Below, piece after piece: positions 11,701-23,080 of a stretch of DNA of 64,000 bases. Under the pieces are notes generated by a model. That model made no database searches. It was not told the origin of the DNA and was given only the letters and a program-made list of their open reading frames with translations. The position numbers and the translations under genes were made by a program. The stretch is from Mytilisepta virgata. Its lineage: Eukaryota; Mollusca; Bivalvia; Mytilida; Mytilidae. Position 1 is the first letter of the stretch, and each line of letters starts with the position of its first letter. The stretch lies in the NCBI GenBank assembly GCA_028015205.1, contig CM051520.1, forward strand, positions 6,730,501 through 6,794,500, in the 5' to 3' direction.

Positions 11701-12350
11701 TATTTCAAAAATCTTCTCCTCTGAAACTACTGAATGGATTTGGATAAAACTTAGCATGATTGTTCCTTAGGATATCCTGCACAAAGTTTATGCTTCGATT
11801 TTTGATCCATCGAAAAACATGGCCACTGCTACTAAAAATAGAACATAGGGGTCAAACAACAGTTTTTCGCAAGTATCTAAAAAATCATTAGGTTAAGGCA
11901 AACTCTGGCAGGTTGAAAGTGTTCAGCATGATGAGAGCTACCTGAGTGCTGATTTTCTTGAAAATCTGTATACTGATGTTAGAGTTATTGCCCTTTTTAG
12001 CTCACCTGACCCGAAGGGTCATGTGAGCTATTGCTATCACTTGGCGTCCGTCCGTCCGTCCGTCCGTCGTCCGTTAACTTTTTCAAACGTTAACTCCTCC
12101 AACACCATAAGTCCAACTGCAACCAAACTTGGATTTGGATAAAACTTAGCATGATTGTTCCTTAGGATATCCTGCACAAAGTTGATGCTTCGATTTTTGA
12201 TCCGTCGAAAAACATGGCCACTGTTACTAAAAATAGAACATAGGGGTCAAACAACAGTTTTTCGCAAGTATCTAAAAAATCATTAGGTTACGCCAAATTC
12301 TGCAGGTTGAAAGTGTTCAGCATGATGAGAGCTACCTGCGTGCTGATGAA
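8745..12350 (+). repeat. Tandem array of four ~1.1-kb units starting with an AGCTCACCTGACC palindrome
   Basis: Unit starts are at 8745, 9782, 10965 and 11999, a spacing of 1,037, 1,183 and 1,034 bp. Each begins with a hairpin whose arms are AGCTCACCTGACCC and its complement, followed by a short CGTC run. Each unit contains further ~310-bp subrepeats with CTTCTCCTCTGAAACTAC and GATGTTAGAGTTATTGCCC. The fourth unit is shortened: it jumps from the first part directly into a subrepeat near 12132. Small ORFs in each unit are identical read-throughs, not genes. This hairpin-led repeat type is widespread in bivalves (general knowledge). Confidence 0.85.
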
Positions 12351-13879
12351 CACAATTCCTCTGAGAGTGGTTAACAGAAAAAAAATTATACTGGGTAGGA
12401 TTGTTTGCATTATAAACCATATTTAACCTTCATTTTGATTTGACCAATTTTATGTGAGTTATGTGACTTTGAGGCCAAATAAAAATATATATGTGTGTTT
12501 CCTATTTTTTTGCAACCGTTTTTCTGACCCTAACATTTTTTTCTCAATTTCGAAAATTTTTACACTCCAGGAAAAATCGGGTCTGTTCCGGCGACATTTG
12601 GGGTTTTATATTTATCAAAACCATAGACGCCCACAAGCTAGTGGCCAGCATTTTACTGATATGTTGCTATGTCCAATGTCAACACATCCATGCAAAAAAT
12701 ATGATTTTGTGTATGCTAGTTTCTTGGATATATAGAACATAATGAGATGGACATCCCATTTGATTTTCAGATTTCTATATTCCAGACCAAGGGCAAGGTC
12801 GCCCCAGTAATCAACATAAATCAAATTATCGCTATTTCAATTGAGGGTTTCTGAATTATACACTTGAAACTTGTTGCAATGATTGCTTCACCACAATTTG
12901 TTGGTTGCCATGCATGTCTATACATATTTAATGGGAGTAACATGAAGGATCTGGTATTAAATCATTCCAGAGTATGAGATTACCCTTGGTTTTTGTTGGT
13001 GTTCATGTTCTATCAGAACACAGCACAACCTATAAATGGAATGGAAACCAAACTTGTATGTCAAACAATATTTTGACATCTGCATTACAATGGAGATAAC
13101 AGTTATGTATTTTAATATTTGACAGCATCAATTGAGAATTTGATGGTCGAAAATATCTGTTTACTGGCCCAGCTAACACATTGCCAATGAACTCAATGAA
13201 GCTGATCCTATTATTAATTTAAGTGATCATTGGTCGGAATCAGATCATTATATTGGTATCCTACCATAACATAGAATGCAAAAACTATCTCCTCTTTTAT
13301 TTTGTGAGAGTGAAAGTGGGTTGCATTCTACTTTTGGTGAGGATACAGATAGTGAATCTGGTGGTAATGTAGTTTTATCTCAGGGACCAACTGAGTTTAG
13401 AGATGCTGAAACGCAAATGCCAGCTTATGATCAGTCCCAGTGTTTTGTACAAATAACCAATACCTGAGCTAAGTTTTCTGTGTTTCAGGCAGCATTTTTC
13501 ACAAATTTTATACATTTCTTCACCTGATTAATCATTCATATTTGAAATTTAAATATTCCTGTTTATAGAATGTTTGTTTTTCTGTTATTATTAACACACA
13601 AGTTGTAGCTAATATTAGAATTTTTTTTTACAGTTTCCTTACTTCTTACATGAGTGAAGAAAATTTTAAGAACTGAAGTGACAGCCACAGATATCATGTT
13701 GAATGTTGATTTTTGTTGATTTAATGTTAATATACAGGTAATTATTCCTTAATGTAAAGCTAAAAGTTACTACAGATATCTTGGAAGACATAACTGCTGC
13801 CAAAAAACCATTCAATAATTCCATTTTAATCTGCATATGATAAAATACAAGAATTTCATTGGTCGGAAGGGCAAAATCA
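12351..13879. other. No confident gene; one acidic 63-codon ORF
   Basis: Most of this AT-rich stretch shows nothing. The plus-strand ORF at 13276-13467 is acidic and Ser-rich (CESESGLHSTFGEDTDSESG) and could be an exon remnant, but nothing supports a function. Confidence 0.3.
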
Positions 13880-14010
13880 TAAAAGTTTATACATCGATAA
13901 ACCCGTATTAGGCAATTATATTCATATCCTTTTCACTCACAAACTCAACATAAAGTCCTTTGGACTTTATTTAGTTTGTGGGTGAGTTGGCCGAGTTTAC
14001 ACATCGATAA
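13880..14010. repeat. Palindromic repeat (CATCGATAAAC ends, AAAGTCC core)
   Basis: CTCACAAACTCAACATAAAGTCC faces GGACTTTATTTAGTTTGTGGGTGAG around 13953. The whole is bracketed by two copies of CATCGATAAAC (13885 and 13996). It would fold into a hairpin and probably is a MITE-like unit. Confidence 0.6.
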
Positions 14011-14034
14011 ACTTACACAAAATCATATTTTATA

Positions 14035-14170
14035 CTTATTGACTGAGTAAGAGGGGAATAGTAAGTTTATTGTCCCGAGGAACAACTATTGCCCCGAGGC
14101 AACGCCGAGGGGCAATAGTTGTTCAGAGGGACAATAAACTTACTATTCCCCGACTACTCAGTCAGTAAGT
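14035..14170. repeat. Near-perfect palindrome with GAGGCAACGCCGAGG centre
   Basis: CTTATTGACTGAGTAAGAGG at the left mirrors the right side ending in CTCAGTCAGTAAG. Inner arms include GGGGAATAGTAAGTTTATTG and AACAACTATTGCCCC with their complements. The centre reads GAGGCAACGCCGAGG. A second, otherwise different palindrome at 59585-59747 has nearly the same centre. Confidence 0.75.
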
Positions 14171-14234
14171 GTTTTATTATACCGAAAGAAACACAAGAGA
14201 TAATTACGGCAAAATTTAAGTCATGTGTACGTAC

Positions 14235-14476
14235 CCGAGATGCATGATCGAGTGACAGAGTCCATTATTTTTTATTTCGCCGTGTTTTTCTTTCAAATAA
14301 TCTGCTAGAATGTTCATGGAAGAGCGTACAACACTTTTGGTATTCTTGGAGTCTTTCCCATCGAGAATGCCTTCCAAATCCGTGTCAGAAAGAGAAGCAA
14401 ACCGGCCACCCTCAGCCATGATTTTTGCAAAACTGTCGTCTGATGAAATGTACCGGAACATCTCGGGATTCAGCAT
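14235..14476 (-). CDS. Probable first exon of a Crypton/DUF3504-like protein
   Basis: The minus-strand ORF starts MLNPEMFRYISSDDSFAK and contains FASLSDTDLEGILDGKDSKN followed by NILADYLKEKH. This resembles the N-terminal core-binding region of Crypton-derived tyrosine-recombinase/DUF3504 proteins, which have a loosely conserved D-S-K-N-T motif. The coding stretch runs into a good splice donor (GG|GTACGT) with GT at 14234-14233. The rest of the gene would lie to the left but was not found, and the palindrome at 14035-14170 would fall in its intron. It is head-to-head with the Myb-DUF6589 gene, about 390 bp apart. Family assignment is by motif memory only. Confidence 0.5.
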
Positions 14477-14866
14477 TGACGATAACCTATAACGCGGGAG
14501 CTTCCGAACGGGTCGGCTAAAACCTCCCAGCCAATCCCGTGCCCGGGATTAAAAATCCGCGAAACAACGTAACTTGAAGAGGGAAAATAGTTTTTTGAGG
14601 GAAAATAGTTTGGAAACTATTGACCGGTGACCGGGGAAAATAGTTAAATCACTGAAAATGTTAAAAATAGTGAAATTATTGTGCATGTATTTATTATAGA
14701 AAAATATATCTAAGGTATAATAATTAATCCTATATTATGTGATTGAGGTTATTTCTTCATAGACTGAAAAAAAATTATGGTCAATCCATAAATGAAATAC
14801 AATGTACATGTACTTGTATTATCTATTTTTTGAGAAAAAAAAATGTTTGTAATTGGAATTTTTCAG
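14477..14866. promoter_or_regulatory. Possible shared upstream region between divergent genes
   Basis: These 390 bp separate the start of the minus-strand Crypton-like exon from the first coding exon of the plus-strand gene. The part at 14490-14580 is GC-richer than the surroundings and includes the palindromic ATCCCGTGCCCGGGAT. The segment 14575-14650 repeats GGGAAAATAG four times. A bidirectional promoter is inference. An acceptor-like TTTTTCAG directly before the ATG at 14867 suggests a 5' UTR intron. Confidence 0.3.
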
Positions 14867-17800
14867 ATGGAAGGAATACATAAAAGAAGAAGGGAAAACA
14901 CCTCTTCCCCATCCATATCACCACTGAACAAAAGAAAGCCTGATGTAGGTCTGGAGTGTTGCACTCAAATGTTTTTATATTTAAATTGTAATTCTACTTT
15001 GAATAAGTATGCTGTATTTTGATTGGATAAGATGAATTGTATTTGTTTGCAAATTTCAGTCTTTTTGTAACTGTTCTGTTGTAGTTGCTTTGAGGGAATT
15101 CCACAAAGCATGGTATTTGTGGAAAATACAACACTAAATGGAAAAGACATGATGGAAAATACTATTAATTAAAGAATTATATATTTTTGTGTGTGGTATT
15201 TGTCTTATGGCTCGGGAAATTCACCAGCCTCTCAAACAGTAATTTTTTGCAAATACCACACATAAACATGATATTTTTCTATACAATCACATGAAATTCT
15301 TTAGTCATGCCATAAGCATGCACATGTAGATAATGAACGTTCTTCTTACATGATCCCCACTTGTGCGGATGCACTCGACTCCAATCTTAATTGACTAGAA
15401 TTGTCAGTTCTCCTATCGAAGGTCAGTGATTTTCTCAGGGCACACCGGCTCCCTCGACCAATAACAAATGACCACCACAAAATAGCCCAAATGTGCTGAA
15501 GTGCGTTAAAACACCAACAATCATCAATCATATCATCTAATACATCGTTTTTTTCCAAATGTAAAATTACTTACTTTACTTATTTACATAAAATAAACTA
15601 TGTTCACTGCTGGTACTAAGTAAAAAAACCAATATTTATAATAATATAATTTTGTTAGTTTTCCTATGTTACTTGCATGAAAATATGAGAAATACTTATA
15701 AAAACGAAAAAAGAAATAGGATTTATGAATTGTAACCCATCATTGCTCATATTTTTTTTAAAACTGCAGAGTTCTGCCGTAGAAAGAACAGTAGTTAACA
15801 AATGGACTGAGGACGAAAAGAAAGAATTAACTTTAATTGTTCCAGAGTGCACCATTGCCAGTAATAATAGTACTGAGTGGAAGTCAGTAGCTGAAATACT
15901 TAATGCTGTATTTGGTGGAAATAGAACTGGTAAGTAAATTATGTTTTCAGTTTTCAAGTACAAGAGTGACCAAACATACCAAATGGGCAGTCTAGCATAG
16001 TCTAGAAAGAAATGATGAAGCTATGGCAAAATGGAGACAACTAATCGTCCACAAATGACTGAGAAACACAAACCACTCAAAAAACAGGGTGTTTTCAGGT
16101 GATCTGGAAGGGTAAGCAGATGTATGCTTCAGAACAATATAAAAATGAACAAAATTCAGAATTTCAGGTGAGACATCTGCTTACTTGAGTTATGATAAAA
16201 GAAATAAGAAACCAAATTTCAGAACTACCATCCCTAAAAACTGTCTCATAATGTCAGCCTAGTAAAAAGGCATGATTAATTATCATCATATTTATATTCC
16301 TGACATGCTTATAGGCGACTAGTATTTAGGCTTTTATATTTGACCAGAACTATCATATTTATTAGTATTATGATAAAAGCATTTTTTTTTGTCCTGAATA
16401 AATGTGTGTTTAGCAGATTAAACATTTATCTTTTATGCTTCATTTCAGCTAAATCATGTCAAAATCAATACAAAAGGTTGATAGCATTTAAAGAAAATGT
16501 CGGGAAGACGGTCAATGTATGTTGTCAGACCGATATATAGCTTAACCCAAAGTAAGTTCAACACAGCGTTGATCTGTTTGTGATATTATTTTATAAGTAT
16601 TAAACATCATTTATATTCTGATGCACCATTTACCAAGCATGAATATTGATAATGTTTACAGTGTTATCAGAGGATTTTAAAATAGACATAAAGATTTTGC
16701 ACCATGAAAAGGCACAAAACTTGTAAAAATAAACACAATAGCACAGAAAAAAAAATGAAATTACAAGTAGAATAGAGAATCTGCAAGTTATTATTTCTCA
16801 AGTTTACTCATTCCAGTGATAACTTTGTGTTTGTCAAGATGGAAGAACAGAGTGTTGAACTGAGCACTGAAGCCAATTTTTCTTCAGAATTAGCAGATAC
16901 TGCTTATGAAAGTGAATCCAGTAGTTCAGTCCTTCGAACTATGTTGGTGAGTTTACCATACAGTTTCAGAATTTCAACTAATTGTTTGACTTTGAATAAC
17001 TACAAAATGGTTAATTCTAACAGTTACTTTTCATGGTTGGCCTCACTTGGTGTCTGTCTGTTAACTTTTCACATTTTAATCTTCTCCTTGGTTAAGTTTT
17101 GCGTTTAGCTCCATTTCTCAGAAATATTGTTATATATCAGTAATATGTCCCACTACATTCCTCTTGTATTGTACAACACTTGGGTTGCTATGATCTATAT
17201 TGCATGCTTCAGTGACTTTGGTTAAGTTTTGCGTGTAGGTTCATTTCTCAGAAACCTATTGTAATATATCAATGATATTTCACCACTACAGTCCTCTTGT
17301 ACAACGCAGTATATTGTTTTTAGAGTGGGGCATCCGTGTCTTATAGACACATTTTCTAGTTTTTTAAATATCTGTATATGATGAACACAATTGTTTGCTA
17401 CTTTAAAATTAAACTTCTTTGCAGCTTGATGAAAATTTCAAACCATGTTTGACATCAACCCCTAAGAAGATTGATGTCGAAGTAGAAGGTACATCAATAC
17501 ATGTAAATGAAATACAAAAATCCGTGGTAGGTAGTGACCATAATTACTCATGTGCATTGCCAAAGAAATCCTCAAAACGGCACATAGGGGCACCAGTAAG
17601 GAGGTTGGAAAAATACAGTAAGATTATACCTTATTTGACATGTACAACATCTGATAAAACAATGTCAACCAAAGACATTATGAGGTTAAGACACGCAATG
17701 TCTTCTACAAGAAATCCCAAAAATATGTCAAAAATTATTATGTCAGTTGGACCACTGAGAGAAGAAATTGTTACATACTTATGTAACACAATTGGTGACA

Positions 17801-20800
17801 GACCAAACTTAATGCGTAACAAAAAAAAAGGTTTTATTTCATACCTGATGGAAAAAGACCCTGAGGCTTTAGAAAGTCTTGATATTGAAAAGGTTGTTCA
17901 AGAGCTGAAAGATAAATTTCCAGAGCTATCACAATTATTAATATGCATAATGTTGCCGAAAGAAAAAAGGTCATCAGACATTTCAATTGCTAACATACTA
18001 CCAAGACTAGCAATGATTTATGGAATGGTAATGCAGTCAAGATACCATGCATTCAGCAGAATGCAAAGAGTAATTGCTATGTGCCTTGCTGACAACATAT
18101 GTGACCAGGCAGTTAGTTTAATTCTTACTCTCCTCAATTCTTTGTGAACTATTTGTATATGGAAGCTGTAATCATAGCTGTTTCCAATATCAAAATACAA
18201 ATTGGATGAATAAATTCTAATAGAATTTAATTTTTTTTTAAATTGAATTAATTATTTTAAATAGTGTAAAAGTATTCGAACTAAAGATTGTTTGGATTTT
18301 ATATCCTAGATAATCTCTTAGAAATTTCAGTTTTACCTTTTTTTGTTTACATGAAAACAAAGCTTATTCACTCTATGATACTTCCATAGATTATTTAATA
18401 CAATAATCAGTATGATTTGCATGTATTATATTTTACCATTTTTTGTTAAATGATAATTTGCATGATAGATCAAGTATGTCCAATGAATGATCTTTGTTAT
18501 TAGACATAAACATTTATATATCTAAATAATCAAAAGGTCTTTATATATGATTTGCACGATATCAATGATTGTTTGTTTTGTATTGTGTCATCAGCTGGAA
18601 TTAAGTTGTGAGGTAATATAATATGATTTTATTTTATAGAACCTGTTCATAAAAAAAGGCTGCATACATTGAATATTTGATGGAACTTGCAGTGGATTCC
18701 TGGATAGGGATATACTGATTATTTGTCTTGGTTGTGTATAGTAACTTGGTGTAAGATTGAACCTATTTTCACAACTGTATTAATAGATTTTGGGTCCTGT
18801 ATGCCTGTTTTATATGTTAATGTTCACTTTGAAACAAACATTTTTTTATGGGTTTTAACCTTCCATAGGCTTTAACCCATCTTTAACTGCAACAGAGGTA
18901 AACTAGATCCCTGTAGTAAAAGGTATTACACCTTACACAGTAGGGGGTTGTCAGTTCAAGTCTGACTGGGGATTGTATACCACCTCACAATGCTGCTTTT
19001 GATACTGTTATTTTTATTTCATCTTTTGTAGCATGACAGAACAAAGATATTAAGTTATATCACCGGTTGTTTAAACATACACATCTGCAATACTATTAAT
19101 ATTAATGCAATTTTTAAGTATTATATAATTTGATAGGTAACTGTTCTTCATAAAATTCACAATTTACATGTCGTAACTACAGGTTCAACATTGGAGTAGC
19201 TGTCATATTGAATGCTTGAAAATCTAATGAGTCAATCAATACAGTATGATAGAAAATTTAAAAAACCTATATTAAAAACCAGTTTATGGTAGATTTTATC
19301 TAGATTTGAAGTGTATACATAGCGAAAGAACTTTTTATACGACCGCAAAATTTTTGCGGTCATATATTGGTATGACGTTGGCGTCGTCGTCGTCCGAAGA
19401 CATTTGGTTTTCGCAATATAACTTTAGTATAAGTTAATAAAAATCTATGAAATTTAAACACAAGGTTTATGACCACAAAAGGAAGGTTGGGATTGATTTT
19501 GGGAGTTTTGGTCCCAACAGTTCAAGAATTAGGGGCCAAAAAAGGCCCAATAAGCATTTTTCTTGGTTTTTGCACAATAACTTTAGTATAAGTAAATAGA
19601 AATCTATGAAATTTAAACACAAGGTTTATGACCACAAAAGGTAGGTTGGGATTGATTTTGGGAGTTTTGGTCCCAACAGTTTAGGAATTAGAGGCCAAAA
19701 GGGTCCAAAATTAAACTTAGTTTGATTTTAACAAAAATTGAATTCTTGAGGTTCTTTGATATGCTGAATCTAAACATGTACTTAGTTTTTTTATTATGGG
19801 CCCAGTTTTCAAGTTGGTCTAAATCAGGGTCCAAAATTAAACTTTGTTTGATTTCAACAAAAATTGAATACTGTGGATTCATTTATTTTCGTGGATACCA
19901 ATTTTCGTGGATAGAGGAAAAAAGGCATTTCGTGGGATACCTAAATTCGTGGATTGCTGGCTCAGAAAAAAACAAAAAGTTTTTGAAATACTTAAATTTG
20001 TGGCTTGGCACATCAGATATCATGAAAATACTGCGACAAAACGTGCCGATCAGACTTGATATTGTACAGTAAAGTACTGATTTAAAGCGCTCATTAAACA
20101 AAAGTATAACAAACAGATTCTTTAAATTTGTAACGGAACAATTAAAGCTTGTCATGAATTTAACAAGATTAACAAAATCCGTAATTATTTACTCATCAGG
20201 TTAAACAGGTGTGAAATATATATTGACAAAATTGCAATCACTTGTCACCAAATACCTCGGGGCATATACATATTATTTTAATCCGATTACGATCAATAAT
20301 TTCTGCTTTATTATCTTTTGACAAGATGTTTTTACTGTAATTTATGAGAAAGTCTGTATTGTTTAGGTCTACTTAGGATTAAGATTTTTCTTGTATAATT
20401 GAATAAAAAAAAACCGGAAGTGAATTCCACGACAATTTACACAGTCAAAATCTTCTTAAAGAAAATTGTTTGAGCGTTTACATGTTAGCCAAGACAAAAT
20501 TACATGAAACACTGTATCCTCTGTGGATATAGCTAACTCATCATATGTAAGAATTCAAGTACATGCTGTAAAAACGCAATTGTTCAAACCTCCGTGGTTT
20601 CAAACTTCGGTGCATTTAAAGAAGAGTAAAAAAATTATTTTTCGTTGGATATTTAAATTCGTGGTTTACTGGGACCAACGAAAACCACGAAAATTGGTAT
20701 ACAACGAATATTAATGAATCCACAGTATATGGGGTTCTTAGATATGCTGAATCTAACCATGTATTTAGATTTTTGATATTTGGCCCGGTTATCAAATTGG

Positions 20801-22826
20801 TCCACATTGAGGTTTAGAGGGTCCAAAATTGAACTTTATTTGATTTGTATATTGGAAATTTGCCAAAAACTTTATTATTAAATTTCTGATTTATATATAA
20901 AAGCAAATAATAATGATAAGGCCAGAGATACACACCAAACAGGATGTGTGAATTATTATATTAAGTATTCTGCAATAGCAAGAAATTTTCAATTGCACAG
21001 TATTGCGCAAAAGCAAGAAATCTTCAATTGCACAGTATTGTGCAATAGCAAGAAATCTTCAATTGCACAGTATTGCGCAATAGCAAGAAATCTTCAATTG
21101 CACAATATTGCGCAATAGCACGAAATTGATATTTGGGCCCGGTTATCAAATTGGTCCACATTGAGGTTTAAAGGGTCCAAAATTGAACTTTATTTGATTT
21201 CATCAAAAATTGAACTATTGGGGTTCTTTGATATTCCGAATCTAACCGTGTATTTAGATTCTTAATTTTTGGTCCCGTTTTCAAATTGGTCTACATTAAG
21301 GTCCAAAATTAAACTTCTTTAAAATTTTCCATTTTAAATTGGTTATTTCTGATTTATATATAAAAGCAAATAATACTGATATAGTTTGAATAGGTAAATT
21401 AAAAATTTTTAAGTTCTTAGACCACATTAATTCTGTGTCAGAAACCTATGCTGTGTCAAATATTTATTCACAATCCAAATTCAGTGCTGTATCAAGCTTG
21501 AATGTTGTGTCCATACTTGCCCCAACTGTTCAGGGTTCGACCTCTGCGGTCGTATCAAGCTGCGCCCAGCAGAGCATTTTATTATATTCAATAAGCATTT
21601 CATGTATTTTCCGTATACATGTATTATATAAACATTCCAAATAATAACATTTTTTGGCAAGTTTATTAACTTTGCATACTTAAGAATAATACAAACTTTG
21701 CATTGTTTAATGGTGATTTTTAATTATTCTGTTTTAGGTGTATGGTCGACTGAATCGACTAGGTGTTTCTTCCCCATACTGTGTAACACTAAAAGTCTTC
21801 AATGAAATTGGTAAAATGTATCCCAAACTACTTGTGGAATCTTTGCAAGAAGGAAAATATGTAAGATTTGTTGGTGACAACCTTAACTTTAGTATTGGAA
21901 CAAGCCATGAAAACATGAATAACCATAAGCACAAAGTTCACATGTTTACATCAACAGCATTAATATCTGACCACTACTTCCTTACAAAGCCTGAACCTCC
22001 AGAGATTGCATTTGATGACTTATCTACAGATAAAATACTGTTGAATGCTGAAGAATATTCAATAATCAGGCAAGACATATCAAAGCTACTTGTTGATATG
22101 ACTTGCAACAAATTAACACATTTAGGATTTTGTATGGAATCAGTCCAAAAAAGTCCGACATGCACTGACTCAAACCATTTTACCAATAAAACTAAAGTTG
22201 TACCGCTACCATGCCTTCCATTTAATGAGCAGAAATACCAAGATGATGTGCAGATCCTTGCTTGGTACCAAAATCTTTGTGAAGAAATTATTGCTGAATC
22301 TGGTATTAATCCAAACACAAAATTTCAAATTGGAGGGGATCAACTCACGAGAGAGAGATTAACAGGTGCAATGCTGCTGAGGTTAGGAAACCTTAATCCA
22401 TCAGATAGGTTTAACAATATTGGAAGATGCACATTTGAATTTTTTCATTTAGGTATGAATTACTTAGAAAAGGCAATATTTGCAGAGCTTTGGAATGAAA
22501 AAGGTGTTGTTCAGATGGGAACATTACGAGGGGAATGTGAAAGAATAAACAGAAATACTGTTGACCCTAACATCATGAAGGCATATGATGCTGACAAAAG
22601 ATTTGTTTTGGAATATCTTAATGCATTGGCTGTGGAGGCTGTTATGGACCACTTTGGCATGGAAAATGTAAATGATGCCCCAACTAAGAATGCACCACCA
22701 CTGTTTGAAAACAATGACGAACAGAAAGAATGGGTATCCCAACAATTTGGAAATATAGTGGACATGTACATATACCCAGCATGGTCGGGAAAAATTCAGC
22801 AACAACTGCCAAGTGATGGTTTGTAA
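14867..22826 (+). CDS. Myb/SANT-like plus DUF6589 protein, six exons, 741 aa
   Basis: Exons 14867-14944, 15770-15929, 16449-16516, 16803-16946, 17425-18111 and 21738-22826 join with consistent phase and GT-AG borders. Several are shown by frame agreement, for example ..ACT G | CT AAA. The sum is 2,226 nt. Residues about 34-95 resemble a Myb/SANT-like DNA-binding domain (WTEDEKKELTLIV, EWKSVAEIL, CQNQYKRLI). Exons 5 and 6 match the DUF6589 type: VRFVGDNLNF (Asp near residue 425), GGDQLTRERL (Asp near 580), and FFHLGMNYLEKA. DUF6589 has no established biochemical role. The spaced Asp motifs make an RNase H-like nuclease fold conceivable (inference). Compared with my memory of the family, the C-terminus stops early after QQQLPSDGL. 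Intron 5 (3.6 kb) holds repeats. A RecQ helicase gene converges on it. Confidence 0.75.
18907..18973 (+). repeat. tRNA-like element (tRNA pseudogene or SINE head), copy 1
   Basis: The 67 bases begin ATCCCTG and end TGGGGAT, which can pair as an acceptor stem with two G-U pairs. TAGTAAAAGG fits a Pol III box A, with a GTAA/TTAC D stem. GTCAG-TTCAAGT-CTGAC forms an exact T arm and box B. The anticodon arm (CCTT/AGGG) has a non-standard loop lacking U33, so this is not a functional tRNA. A closely related 67-base copy lies inverted at 31363-31429. Confidence 0.6.
19336..21583 (+). mobile_element. TACGACCGC repeat element, copy A (intron of Myb-DUF6589 gene)
   Basis: One end is a hairpin of TACGACCGCAAAA and its complement, followed by GTATGACGTTGGCGTCGTCG. 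The other end reads TCTGCGGTCGTATCAAGC, then a GCTGCGCCCAGC..GAGC hairpin and ATTTTAT. Internal ~130-bp subrepeats contain AATTGAACTATTGGGGTTC. Relatives are at 26131-28541, 36031-38376 and 40333-42350. No protein is encoded. The class (MITE or Helitron-like) is not decided by what I can see. Confidence 0.75.
19871..20725. mobile_element. 855-bp MITE nested in copy A, TA target duplication
   Basis: The ends CTGTGGATTCATT (19871) and AATGAATCCACAG (ending 20725) are inverted. Longer imperfect TIRs contain ATACCAATTTTCGTGG. TA dinucleotides flank both sides. The interrupted host repeat reads AATTGAACTATTGGGG in its other copies, so the insertion point is clear. A Tc1/mariner-type non-autonomous element is likely. 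Confidence 0.75.
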
Positions 22827-22927
22827 CAATATCAATAATATTGGTAGCTAGTTCATTTGGTGGCTATAAAATAATTTAAAAAAAGAACAAGATAAAAAAA
22901 ATTGATGAAAAAGATGAACAACGCTTA

Positions 22928-23080
22928 ATGGGGGACATGAGATCCATAAAGCCATTTTTGCATACTGAGGGAAGGACATATGATGCATTTATTAAAATTC
23001 CAAAATCAATTGCTTTAAAAATAGAAGGGTACAATGTGAAAAAATGGATTCAAAAAAACAAAAGATCATTTTTCATCTAG
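22928..23080 (+). other. Unrecognised 50-codon ORF between the convergent genes
   Basis: The frame MGDMRSIKPFLHTEGRTYDA.. ends at TAG 23078-23080, and is open upstream to about 22887. Its composition is protein-like (mixed hydrophobic and basic, KIEGYNVKKWIQKNKR at the end), unlike the surrounding AT-rich sequence. It could be a terminal exon of the Myb-DUF6589 gene displaced by a stop, or a remnant. No good acceptor was found. Confidence 0.35.

Noticed and set aside
8745..12350. CRISPR-like array
   Set aside because: Units are over 1 kb and tandem, lack spacer structure, and the genome is eukaryotic.
12454..12824. Overlapping ORFs on both strands near 12.6 kb
   Set aside because: Short, mutually overlapping and compositionally random.
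18907..18973. Functional tRNA gene
   Set aside because: The anticodon loop is abnormal and a second degenerate copy exists, so a tRNA-like repeat is the better call.
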